DNA of 64,000 bases from Drosophila persimilis (Eukaryota > Arthropoda > Insecta > Diptera > Drosophilidae): the NCBI RefSeq assembly GCF_003286085.1, contig NW_020825479.1, positions 62,001 to 126,000 of the forward strand. The letters are read 5' to 3'. The notes beneath the pieces were generated by a model. It searched no databases and was not told the DNA's origin. It worked only from the letters and a program-made list of their open reading frames with translations. Both the position numbers and the translations under genes were made by a program. Positions 11,598 to 21,012 of the stretch are shown in pieces. The first letter of the stretch is position 1. Each line of letters begins with the position of its first letter.

Positions 11598-12160
11598 TGT
11601 GAAGGCACAAGCCTCCATAAAACCTGACCACAACACCATCCCCTGAAGGGACAGCCCCGGGAGGCTTATTATCTCATTTTATTACTACTACTATTACTAT
11701 TATAACAAAAACAACCATGAATCCTTAGTTTCCCCAATTAAAATAAGAAATAGGCTAAGAACACCCCCAAAATAGTGAGGCCTTTTACTTATTAGCAGCG
11801 AAGAGACAACACGAAAGAGAGACGCCTACTACGGCCACGCAGCAAAGAGAGCCGACATGGAAGAGAAGGAAACGGAGAGAGTCGCCGATCGCTCAGAAAG
11901 CGAAGCGGCAGAGAAGCCACCGATTGCCCACGCAGCCGAGGGAGAGAGCAGACGGCGAACCATGAAAAACACCCCCGAGCCGAGGCCGACAGCCGAAAGC
12001 TGCGCAGCCACGAAGCGGCAGAGAAGCTGCAAAAAGAAAAGCAGAGGCCTGGCACGGTCCAGCGCGGGCCAGGCTCGGGAGTGATCTCGAAGTGCTGAAC
12101 CAGAACGGTTCGAAAAAAATAAACAGTGCCCCGACCCCGCGAGAAAAAAAAAAGACAAAA

Positions 12161-12168
12161 ATATATAA
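12161..12168 (+). promoter_or_regulatory. TATA-like box of the Gypsy A LTR
   Basis: ATATATAA in otherwise GC-rich LTR sequence, conserved in part in the 3' LTR near 20137-20144 (AATATAAG). It lies about 180 bp upstream of the poly(A) signal, a spacing that fits a U3/R order. Promoter activity is inferred. Confidence 0.4.
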
Positions 12169-12342
12169 GTCGTGACCACCGTGACGAGGACCGGCCGCCG
12201 GACCCAAGGAAGGGAAAGCAAGGGTGAGCCACCTCACATATGTGAGCTCTGGGGGGGATAGATCGGTGCAGTAGGCAGGGTGTACGCACAGAACCAGAAG
12301 TTTCCCAAAATGTTTGTAAATTTTTGTCGTTTATTCCCCCAC

Positions 12343-12348
12343 AATAAA
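12343..12348 (+). promoter_or_regulatory. Poly(A) signal in the Gypsy A LTR
   Basis: AATAAA, conserved in the 3' LTR at 20347-20352. In the 3' LTR it would end the element's transcript. Confidence 0.6.
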
Positions 12349-12829
12349 GACACCCACCTCAACCCACCGGTTTCAGAACTTTCGCCCGTAGGAGTCCCTC
12401 AGCCCCTCCCCCTCTCTTCCCTATTCCCTGGGGGCCCGGCGAAGTGTATGTGAGTCGTGGATTCACGCGGCATCCGCAAAGCTGGGTTCCCTCTCCTACA
12501 CCGTCGCCCTGGGGACCCGCCGACGCAGATGTGAGTCGTGGGTCATGCGGCATCTGCTAAGCTGGGCTCCCCTCTCCCCTACCTCCCCTCTCCACTACCC
12601 TTCCGACCCCTGACCCAAACCCCCTTCTCCCGCCACGCATGACCCCCAACGCAAGTCTCTGCAGCTCCCCAAGAACGGGTTCACCCACGCCTCGATCCAC
12701 CCCACGTGTGCGCTTTCGCTGCGAACGGCTCTCCCCTTAGGTCCTCACATAACAAATTTTGCTGTGGGGAAGGACCGGGCCCTGGACAGACTGAGAAGCT
12801 GTACCTCGGCCTGAGAACTTCCTTACAGA

Positions 12830-12847
12830 TGGCGCCCGAGCAGGGAC
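12830..12847 (+). promoter_or_regulatory. Gypsy A primer binding site, tRNA-Lys type
   Basis: TGGCGCCCGAGCAGGGAC two bases after the 5' LTR. It differs at one base from the classic site for the 3' end of tRNA-Lys(UUU) used by several retroelements. Gypsy B uses nearly the same site. Confidence 0.8.
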
Positions 12848-13227
12848 ACACGAGGGGAAAGTCGGTGAGCATAGGTGAAAAGTGAAAAGCAGTGAAAAGT
12901 GAAAAGGGATCTAAGCAGCAGCAGAAAAACTTCAAATCAGGGATTAGCAGCCCAGAATCAGAGCCCCGGCGAATAGCCAGCACCAATCTTTGATCCCTCG
13001 ACTTGTGTACAGCTGAGGCTGGTTTACTTAAACCCCCCCAAGCAACAGCCGCCGGCACGTGTCCCAGACGCGCCGGCGAAAACCACCCGGAAAACCACGC
13101 AGCCAGCCACCTACGCAGTAGAAAGAGACGGGGAGAGACGCCGAAGACACCGCGTGCCGGGAGAAAATGGTCGCGGACGGCGCCTAGAACTTTGGCACGC
13201 GACGGCGACAAAGCGGCACCAGCGACA

Positions 13228-13632
13228 GAGCAGCAAAGCAGCAGCGACGGAACAGCGAGACAACGGCAGAGCGGAGAAGAGCAGCAAAGCAGCAGCGACA
13301 GAGCAGCAAGACAGCGGCAGAGCGGAGAAGAACAGCAAAGCAGCAGCGACGGAACAGCGAGACAACGGCAGAGCGGAGAAGAGCAGCAAAGCAGCAGCGA
13401 CAGAGCAGCAAGACAGCGGCAGAGCGGAGAAGAGCAGCAAAGCAGCAGCGACAGAGCAACAAGACAGCGGCAGAGCGGAGAAGAGCAGCAAGGCAGCAGC
13501 GACAGAGCGACGAGCATGCAGCAGAGCGGAGAAGAGCAGCAAAGCAGCAGTGACAGAGCAGTGAGCCAGCGGAAGAGCGGAGAAGAGCAGCAAAGCAGCA
13601 GCGACAGAGCAGCGAGCAGCGGGGGACATAGG
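13228..13632 (+). repeat. 51-bp tandem repeat, about 8 copies, in the Gypsy A leader
   Basis: The unit is rich in AGCAGC and GCGGAGAAG and repeats every 51 bp with small changes. Because 51 is a multiple of three, frames stay open across it on both strands; an upstream open frame (13003-13653) would encode a 17-residue repeat rich in Gln, Ser and Arg. Openness alone is therefore not evidence of coding. It lies between the primer site and gag. 12848-13227 is unique leader sequence with no supported gene. Confidence 0.85.
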
Positions 13633-13717
13633 GCGAGGGAGCGGAACCGCTAGATGGCAGAGGAGCCCTCGGTCACAAAGGAATGGCCACGGCCAATATA
13701 AGGCGGAGCAGGAACAC

Positions 13718-13880
13718 GAGTCAGGGAGTCACGACCGAGCAGTGAAGGAGTTACCACCGAGCAGTCAGGGAGTTACCACCGAGCAGTCGAGGAGTCACGA
13801 CCGAGCAGTGAAGGAGTTACCACCGGACAGTCAGACAATTAATACCGAGCAGTCAGAGAGAGTTATTACCGAGCTTTCAC
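13718..13880 (+). repeat. Short tandem repeat of about 20 bp in the Gypsy A leader
   Basis: Degenerate copies of GAGTTACCACCGAGCAGTCA and a GAGTCACGACCGAGCAGTGA variant, around seven in a row. This is a second, unrelated repeat block downstream of the 51-bp array. Confidence 0.7.
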
Positions 13881-13885
13881 AGGGA

Positions 13886-14125
13886 ACCGTTCCCTGTACC
13901 GTGCCACGTATCCTTCGACAGGATCATCCAACCCAGTGCTGTGTATCCTAGTACAGGATCATCAATCGAGTACCGTACCGCGTGTCCTTCGAACAGGACC
14001 CCTCACCTCAGCGCCGTGTATCCTAGTATAGGATCACCGATCCAGTACCTTGCCACGTATCCTTCAACAGGACCCCCCACCCAGTGCTGTGTATCCTAGT
14101 ACAGGAGCCCTGACCCAGTACCGTG
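13886..14125 (+). repeat. About 70-bp tandem repeat with small hairpins in the Gypsy A leader
   Basis: Three imperfect copies alternate the motifs CGTATCCTTCGACAGGATC and GTATCCTAGTACAGGATC. Each motif can fold as a short TCCT/AGGA hairpin. It is the third repeat block before the gag start at 14173. A role in RNA packaging or dimerisation is possible but purely inferred. Confidence 0.65.
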
Positions 14126-14172
14126 CTGATAACGACTCACACCGGTGCCCCGATTAGTGGAACAGGATCAGG

Positions 14173-15540
14173 ATGAACATCCGCTGGATAGCGTCCCGCA
14201 GGAAGGACGAGCTGCAGAGCCTGGCTAAGGAGTTTGGACTAGGAGAAACCGGGACGGTGGAGGATCTACGGAGCCGGATCACCGCATTCATCGCACGCCC
14301 TGAGCACCCCGAAGCCGTGCAGGCAAGGCTGGATGAATTGTCTACGCACTTTGGGAACATACCGAGCCCCAGGGACCACCGGAGCCCAGCCACGTCACCC
14401 GGGCCAGGGAGCCGGACGAAGATGGAAGACAGCAAGGAGGGACCAAAACTGCGATTAATTATACCCGAGCTGCCCAGCACGAGCCAAGGATCCACCCACG
14501 GATACCGCGACACCGGCCGCCCAGGACGAGCAACCACAACGAGCTGCCCAAGGACCACTCCAAGGCACCAGACCAGAGGCGTCCAGCAAGAACCACGAGC
14601 CAGGACCCACTACCACTGGACCCCTGGCCACGCCTAGCCACCAGGCAACCACGGAAGGAGAACAGCCACGTTTTCCTCAGGGACATCGGGTCTCACGCCC
14701 CGGAGGGGGGGAGATCTCGTACTCTTTACTGGCGGACAAACACCGGAAATGGGGATTTACTTTCGACGGCCACGCGGACCCAATAGCGTTCATCGAAAGG
14801 CTCGAGGAGCGAATGGAATCATACGGCAGGAGCCCCGAGCAGTTGCCGCGAGCCATCTCCGGTCTCCTTACAGGTAAGGCCGAAGGATGGTTCCGAACTT
14901 TTCAGATGCAGGGACAAAATTGGACAGACTTTCGGAAAGAATTCCTAGAATTCTTCCTGCCCCCCAGATACTTCCAGCGGCTGGAAGACACCATACGAAG
15001 TCGGGAACAGAAGCCCAAGGAATCCTTCCGGGATTACCTTATCGAATTACGTCTGATGATGCAGCGAGCCCAGTACACTCGGGAACAGGAACTCGAGCGG
15101 ATCTACGAAAATCTCCGCCCGGAGTATCAAATGTACACGCAGACAAGATTTCCGATCCCTCACAGAATTGACCCAGCTCGTCTCTGCCTACGAAACCGCG
15201 CGGGACTGAGAAGCACTCCGCAGCATCGGGACTGCACAGAACCATCGACCCCGTGCCGCATTTACCGACAATGGAACCAACCCCCAACGGGGCAACACAC
15301 ACGAGACACCCGGGAAAACCGAGATCGCCAACCGAGGAATCGGCCAGGAGGAAGAGCAAGCGATCAATGTACAACGAGCCTGCCGGAACTGCGGGGAAAA
15401 CGGCCATTTCAGTGGTGCGTGCACAAACCGACAGAAGCTATTCTGTTGGGAATGTGGCCACCGAGGGGTCCGGACCATCAACTGCTGCCGGAAACCCGCA
15501 ACTGGGACATGGACGGAGGCGCGCACACAGGAACAGGAGA
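14173..15540 (+). pseudogene. gag: Gypsy A gag
   Basis: The start at 14173 opens with a helical N-terminus (RRKDELQSLAKEFG) of the kind seen in SAP-like Gag N-termini. The capsid-type retrotransposon Gag domain lies at about 14729-15150 in another frame (GKAEGWFRTF, FLEFFLPPRYFQRLED). A CCHC zinc knuckle, C-x2-C-x4-H-x4-C, is at 15381-15422 in a third frame, followed by a second Cys/His cluster. At least two frameshifts (about 14640 and 15150-15250) disrupt it. The capsid region is clearly homologous to the Gypsy B gag. Confidence 0.85.
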
Positions 15541-18500
15541 AACCCACCCATTAAGCATGACCGGAGGTGGACATGCCGTGGTGGACATCAATGGGAGAGC
15601 ATTTGCTGCCACCCTCGACACTGGAGCCACACGATCTTTCATCAGCGAGCGGCTGGCGAAGGAGATAGGGACGACCAAGAACAGGCGAGAGGTGACGACC
15701 AGGATCCGCCTGGCAGATGGACCCATGAAGGAGAATCCACTGAATCCACTGTGGACGGGCATATCTACAGCTGAAGTTGCAGCAGAAACTCGCCGGGACG
15801 ATACCATCATGCACCGCCCAGCCACGCCCACGGGTCGTCACGTTTGCGGACTCCACTGCCATCCGAGACCAGCCCCAGACCAACACCCCACAGCCAACCA
15901 CGAACCATCCAACCGCCGCGACAACAAGACCTTACCCGACAAGATCAAGCAACAACCCCAGGACTACGCCACCACAACAGGACACGAAGAAAGCTACGAC
16001 GGAAAGAGCTGCGACACCGATGGATCCAACCATGGCCATCTTGGCCGACACCAAGAGGACAATGCAACACAACAAGGACTTTGGCAGAGACAGCTACGGC
16101 TCCACTGGATCAATCCAGGGCCAGCTCGTCGAACCAGGTGTCACCAACGGGACACAGCAGGAGGCAAAGGACTTTGGCACAGACAGCTACGGCTCCACTG
16201 GATCAATCCAGGACCAGCTCGTCAAACCGGGAGTCAGCAACAGGACCCAGGAATCACCAGGATACTCCAGCAAAGATAGCTGCGGCCCCGCGGGATCAAT
16301 CCAGGGCCAGCTCATCGAAACAGGAGTCACCACGTAGTCACCCAACACGACAGACATCACGCAAGCCACGAACCCCGATACCACAGGACGAGATCACAGC
16401 AACCCCGACGATGGACTACCAACTGGAGCCATTAGCCGACGCCGAGATAGCTCGGGAACGCAACCCGTTTCGCCCAGCCGACTCGGATGACTACGAGAAC
16501 GCGATCTTGGCCACCATTACCGCCCTGGAACTGGAGGACCTATCGCCGTGGCAGCAAGACCCAGAACCCGAACCACCCCCCACGCCGTGGGCAGTCAAGT
16601 TTCTGGAAGAAGAATTGGCGAAATTCGACGGACTAACTGGAGTCTCCCCCATCTCCGAACCCACGATCACAATGCGAGACAACAGGCCCGTGAAGCAGCG
16701 CTACTTCCCGAAGAACCCGGCCATGCAGAAGATCATCAACGCACAGGTGGACGAGCTGCTCCGGGACGGAAGGATCGAACCATCGCGAAGTCCCCACAGT
16801 GCCCCAATCGTTTTGGTAGGAAAGAAGACCGGAGAAATGCGAATGTGCGTGGATTATCGCCAGCTAAATGCCCGCTCGGTGCCTGACGCGTATCCGCTGC
16901 CACATTAACCACATTCTCGAGAGACTACGCCACGCTCGATACATCTCCACGCTGGACCTCAAAAACGGATACTGGCAGATCCCGGTGGCCAAGAGCAGCA
17001 GAGAGGCAACAGCATTTACCGTCCCCGGCAGAGGACTCTTCCAGTGGGAGGTCATGCCTTTCGGCCTGCACTCAGCCCCAGCGACGTTCCAGCGAGCCTT
17101 GGACAGCGTCATCGGACCTACCATGGAGCCGTACGCGTTCGCGTATCTCGACGACATCATCGACATCGGAGCCACACTAGAAGAACACATCGAACACCTT
17201 CGCGAGGTCTTCAGGAGGCTGCGAGAGGCGAACCTCCGACTAAACCGAAACAAGTGTAGTTTCTTCAGGAAGAGTTTAGTCTACCTCGGCCATGTCATCA
17301 GCGAACAAGGCATCCACACGGACCCAGACAGGGTCAGCGCAGTCCAGAAACTAGCACCGCCCACCACACTGAAAGAACTGCGACGCTGCATCGGGATGGC
17401 ATCCTGGTACGGAAGTTTCGTCCCCAACTTCGCCACGGTGGTCCAGCCCATTACCAACCTGCTCAAAAGGGATCAAAAGTGGGAGTGGAACAACATCTGG
17501 CAATCGATACTCTCAAGGAAAGACTCACCCAAGCACCAGTCCTGGCATGCCCCGACTTCGCCGAGCGAATCGTACTCCAAACGGACGCCAGTTCGTATGG
17601 CCTCGGAGCAGTGTTGACACAACAGATCGACGGAGTAGAAAGAGTCATCGCCTACGCAAGCCGTCGACTACTCAAGGCAGAGGAAAACTACTCGGCCACC
17701 GAGAAAGAGTGCCTTGCCATAGTCTGGGCAATCAGGAAGCTCCGAAGCTTCCTGGAAGGATACCACTTCGATGTAATCACGGATCACCTCGCCTTGAAGT
17801 GGTTGAACTCCATCGATAAGCCAAAAAGACGCATCGCCCGCTGGGTCTTGGAGCTCCAGCAATATCGGTTTGACATCCACTACCGTCGAGGAAGCCAGAA
17901 CGTTGTGGCTGACGCCCTCTCGCGACAGCCAGTAGAAACCCTGCAGCGAGTGGACGAGGACCGGGACCCCTGCCCCTGCCCCTGGCTGCAGAAACTCCGC
18001 AAGCGGATCCAGGAACAGCCGGAGGGGCATCCGGAGTTCATCATCGAGAGCGACCAAATATACAAACGAGCCAGCAACAGAACCAGCGAAGAAGATCCTA
18101 TCAAATGGAAATTATGTGTCCACAGGGACCACCGCCGACGCGTGCTAGAAGAGACCGCTTTCCGGGAACGGATCCTGAGCCGCTTCGGAACCCCACGGAA
18201 ATTCGTATGCGACAATGGGACCCACTTCACAAGTCGCTCTTTCCGAAAGTTTTGCAAACTCGCATGCATGGAACTGGAGTATACGGCGCCCTATACCCCA
18301 CAACAAAACCCCACGGAATGAGCCAACAGGACGATCAAAACCATGATCGCCCAGTACATCGATGGGGACCAGCGGACTTGGGACGAGCTGCTGCCCGAAC
18401 TCAGACTAGCCATCAACAGCAGCACATCGGACACCACAGGCTTCAGCCCAGCATTCATCGTACTCGGCCGGGAACCTCGGTTGCCTGGAGCCTTGTACGA

Positions 18501-18969
18501 AGAGGCGACCCCAGGACTAGGCGAAGTGACAGAGATCCCAACCGACAAGGCCAAGCGACTCAAGGAAATCTTCGCCATCGTACAGGAAAATACCCAGCAG
18601 GCATCACAGACGCAGAGCAAGAACTACAACCTACATCGACGCGAATGGAGACCCACGATCGGGACGCTCGTGATGCTACGCCAACATCACCTGTCCAAAG
18701 CGGCAAACAACTTCGCTGCCAAACTGGCTCCCAAATATGAGGGGCCTTACAAAGTAGTAAAATTTATTTCCCCCACCATAACACGACTCCAGAAGCATCC
18801 GGGAAAACAACGACGAACGGCCGGACAAGCCGACCTCAAGGCCTACCACGACCACGAGCACACCCCCACCGGCGACGACGACGAACCCACCCTCACCCGC
18901 GAAGACGAAGAAGACGTCGACGACAACGATGAGGACGACCCCAGCACCAGGAAAACCGCGAGTTCATGA
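15541..18969 (+). pseudogene. pol: Gypsy A pol: protease, reverse transcriptase, RNase H, integrase
   Basis: Domains in order: retropepsin with DTGA at 15617-15628; a Pro/Thr-rich linker with a 93-bp tandem repeat; reverse transcriptase from about 16590 with YLDD at 17144-17155; RNase H from about 17575 (TDASSYGLGAV, EKECLAIVWA, VITDHLALKW); and integrase. Breaks: a frameshift near 15775, one near 16905 inside the reverse transcriptase, one near 17500, an in-frame deletion near 18155 that removes the integrase zinc finger and first catalytic Asp, and a TGA at 18319-18321 right after the catalytic Glu. The C-terminal part (18343-18969) keeps a GPY-type motif (YEGPYKV) and an acidic tail. Confidence 0.9.
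16074..16330 (+). repeat. 93-bp tandem repeat in the protease-RT linker
   Basis: Three copies at a 93-bp spacing (motif GACAGCTACGG at 16089 and 16182, variant at 16275). In the open frame 15777-16337 it encodes a 31-residue repeat containing DSYGSTGSIQGQL. Gypsy B also has a short internal protein repeat in the same linker. Confidence 0.8.
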
Positions 18970-18997
18970 GGGCCACTTATGGTAGTGCGCTGCCATA

Positions 18998-19618
18998 ATG
19001 TCTTCGTCCCACAAGGGGCAACCGTGTACACAGGGCGAGGACGAGCCACCGAGACGCGTAACCGGTAATGAGCTGCCCCAGCTACTCCAGGAACTCGGCC
19101 TGGAGGACGGACCCGTGTCCCCGATACCCAGGGAAGACGGGGACGAGGAGGTAGCCCGGATTCTGGGAGGGCAGGAGAACCCAAACGGTTGGGACGACGG
19201 TTGGCACGCCCAACTGCAGGAGTGGGACGCCCATGAGGAGGCGGCAGCCCCGCAAAGAAAGAAGAATCTCGATTGGCAGCCGCTGGACTACGCACCAATG
19301 GAGTGGCTATCGCCAGCTCCCACCACCGGTTTGGAAGAGGCAGAGGTGGGCGTACTGCTCACAGCGTTCGAGGAGATGCCCGAGCTGAACGGGTTGCAGG
19401 AGGAACAGGCATGGCCAATCGCCCCAGTCGCCTGGCGGGTCAGCACACATGACCGCCGCATCCCGCAAAGCCTGCTGGAAGGTGCCAGCGCTCAGGCAAA
19501 GGCGGCGCGGCACGGGCGCAGCCGGTTCCGCAGCCTTGAATACCACGACGGCCAACGCTTCCGCGTATCCATCAGCGGAAATTTGGTGCGCATTTCACCG
19601 CGCCCCACGCCGAAGTAG
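18998..19618 (+). CDS. Gypsy A ORF3, unknown function
   Basis: An uninterrupted 206-codon frame starts at an ATG 28 bp after the pol stop and ends two bases into the polypurine tract, exactly the slot where env would lie in an errantivirus. The product is acidic in its first two-thirds, with Trp/Pro-rich patches (DWQPLDYAPMEWL), and has a basic C-terminus (KAARHGRSRFRSLEY). I see no signal peptide, membrane segment or furin site, so it is not a recognisable Env. It is intact although gag and pol of the same copy are broken. Gypsy B has a different, broken ORF in the same place. Confidence 0.6.
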   Translation: MSSSHKGQPCTQGEDEPPRRVTGNELPQLLQELGLEDGPVSPIPREDGDEEVARILGGQENPNGWDDGWHAQLQEWDAHEEAAAPQRKKNLDWQPLDYAPMEWLSPAPTTGLEEAEVGVLLTAFEEMPELNGLQEEQAWPIAPVAWRVSTHDRRIPQSLLEGASAQAKAARHGRSRFRSLEYHDGQRFRVSISGNLVRISPRPTPK

Positions 19619-19626
19619 GAAGGGAG
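19617..19626 (+). promoter_or_regulatory. Gypsy A polypurine tract
   Basis: AGGAAGGGAG ends directly at the TG of the 3' LTR. Confidence 0.8.
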
Positions 19627-20915
19627 TGTGAAGGCACAAGCCTCCACAAAAGAAAACCTGACCACAACACTATCCCCTGAAGGGACAGCCCCGGGGGGGC
19701 TTTTATCTCATTATTACTTCATTTTTTAGATTATTACTTCATTGTTTAGTACTATTATGACAAAGACAACGACAATCTTTATTTTCCCCAAATTAAAGTA
19801 AGAAGTAGAATTAAGAGAACCAACACGAAAGAGAGACGCAAACTACGCAGCAAAGAGAGCCAGCAGGGAAGAGAGCGAAGCGGCAGAGAAGCCGTCGATC
19901 GGTCTTACGCCCACGCAGCCGAGGGAGAGAGCCGACGGCGAACCATGCAGACACCCCAGAGCCGAGGCCGGCAGCCGAAAGCTGCGCAGCAGCGAAGAGG
20001 CAGAGAAGCTGCAAAAAGAAAAGCAGAGGCCTGGCACGGTCCAGCGCGGGCCAGGCTCGGAAGTGATCTCCGAGGGCCGAACCAGAACGGTTGGGAAAAA
20101 TAAACAGTGCCCCGACCCCGCGAGAAGTGAAAAAAAAAATATAAGTCGTGACCACCGTGACGAGGACCGGCCGCCGGACCCACGGAAGGGAAAACAAGGG
20201 TGAGCCACCTCACGTATGTGAGCTCTGGGGGGATAGATCGGTGCAGTAGGCAGAGTCTAAGCTCAGGAGTAGAAGTTTCCCAAAATGTTAAATGCGTATC
20301 GATATCCACATGGTTGCTATTAAATTTTTGTCGTTTATTCCCCCTCAATAAAGACTCCCACCTCTACCTACCGGTTTCAGAACTTTCGCCCGTAGAAGTC
20401 CCTCAGCCCCTCCCCCTCTCTTCCCTATTCTCTGGGGGCCCGGCGAAGTGGATGTGAGTCGTGGATCATGCGGCATCCACCAAGCTGGGCTTGCCTTTCC
20501 CATACCTTTCTCCCCTGGGGACCCGGCGATGCTGGATGTGAGTCGTGGATTCACGCGGCATCCGCAAAGCTGGGTTCCCTCTCCTACACCCTCGACCTGG
20601 GGACCCGCCGACGCAGATGTGAGTCTTGGGTCATGCGGCATCTGCTAAGCTGGGCTCCCCTCTCCCCTACCTCCCCTCTCCCCTACCCTTCCGACCCCTG
20701 ACCCAAACCCCCTTCTCCCGCCACGCATGACCCCCAACGCAAGTCTCTGCAGCTCCCCAAGCACGGGTTCACCCACGCCTCGATCCACCCCACGAGTGCG
20801 CTTTCGCTGCGAACGGCTCTCCCCTTAGGTCCTCACATAACAAATTTTGCTGTGGGGAAGGACCGGGCCCTGGACAGACTGAGAAGCTGTACCTCGGCCT
20901 GAGAACTTCCTTACA
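19627..20915 (+). repeat. Gypsy A 3' LTR
   Basis: 1289 bp, same ends as the 5' LTR. It has three copies of the internal repeat (motif starts 20452, 20536, 20617; spacing 84 and 81 bp) against two in the 5' LTR. Scattered substitutions and small indels separate the two LTRs. Confidence 0.9.
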
Positions 20916-21012
20916 AACTTTTATCTTTAGATCGCTTAAATGGCAACCTAGCCTGTTTCCCATTTAAACATGACTCACAAACTTCATCTGATATTTTAGT
21001 GGCATATAAACA
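20916..21012 (-). pseudogene. copia-family pol: pre-integrase scrap
   Basis: On the minus strand it encodes the segment TKISDEVCESCLNGKQARLP, the Cys-rich pre-integrase region of copia that directly precedes the integrase piece at 11597. It is cut on its 5' side near 21013 by LINE-like sequence. Confidence 0.8.

Larger units (their letters stand above)
11598..12827 (+). repeat. Gypsy A 5' LTR
   Basis: TGTGAAGG to CCTTACA, with TG/CA ends and a short terminal inverted repeat. It includes a TATA-like box, a poly(A) signal and two copies of an 81-bp repeat (motif starts at 12448 and 12529). The 3' LTR has three copies, which explains most of the length difference. Long open frames on the minus strand here are chance frames in GC-rich DNA. 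Confidence 0.9.
11598..20915 (+). mobile_element. Gypsy A: GC-rich Ty3/gypsy element inserted in copia
   Basis: A 9.3-kb plus-strand element with long LTRs (1230 and 1289 bp), a tRNA-Lys-type primer site, a 1.3-kb leader full of tandem repeats, gag, pol, a third ORF and a polypurine tract. It is flanked by AATT (11594-11597) and AACT (20916-20919); one copy of this 4-bp site restores the copia integrase reading, so it is a target duplication with one later change. Its base composition is clearly GC-richer than the copia sequence around it. Gag and pol carry frameshifts, a nonsense codon and a deletion in integrase. Confidence 0.9.
2826..21012 (-). mobile_element. copia-family LTR retrotransposon, split by two nested insertions
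   Basis: Three pieces in order and in the same minus orientation make one Ty1/copia element: pre-integrase (21012-20916), integrase to mid reverse transcriptase (11597-10113), and reverse transcriptase end, RNase H and 3' LTR (4235-2826). Gypsy A lies in the first gap and a BEL element in the second. Each is bounded by a target-site duplication, and the protein reading matches up across both gaps once the inserts are ignored. The 5' LTR, gag and protease are absent, because the element stops at a LINE remnant near 21013. It is the oldest layer in this part of the window. Confidence 0.85.

Noticed and set aside
11792-12289. Long minus-strand frames inside the Gypsy A LTR
   Set aside because: GC-rich LTR sequence gives chance frames; the 3' LTR version is broken by indels.
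12681-13517. 278-codon Cys/Leu-rich frame on the minus strand
   Set aside because: It spans the LTR end, primer site and repeat array antisense to the element, with no domain features.
13111-13629. 172-codon Ala/Leu/Ser-rich frame on the minus strand
   Set aside because: It is open only because the 51-bp repeat is a multiple of three; several frames on both strands are open across it, and the element is transcribed from the plus strand.
18998-19618. Env gene for ORF3 of Gypsy A
   Set aside because: There is no signal peptide, transmembrane segment, cleavage site or Cys pattern.
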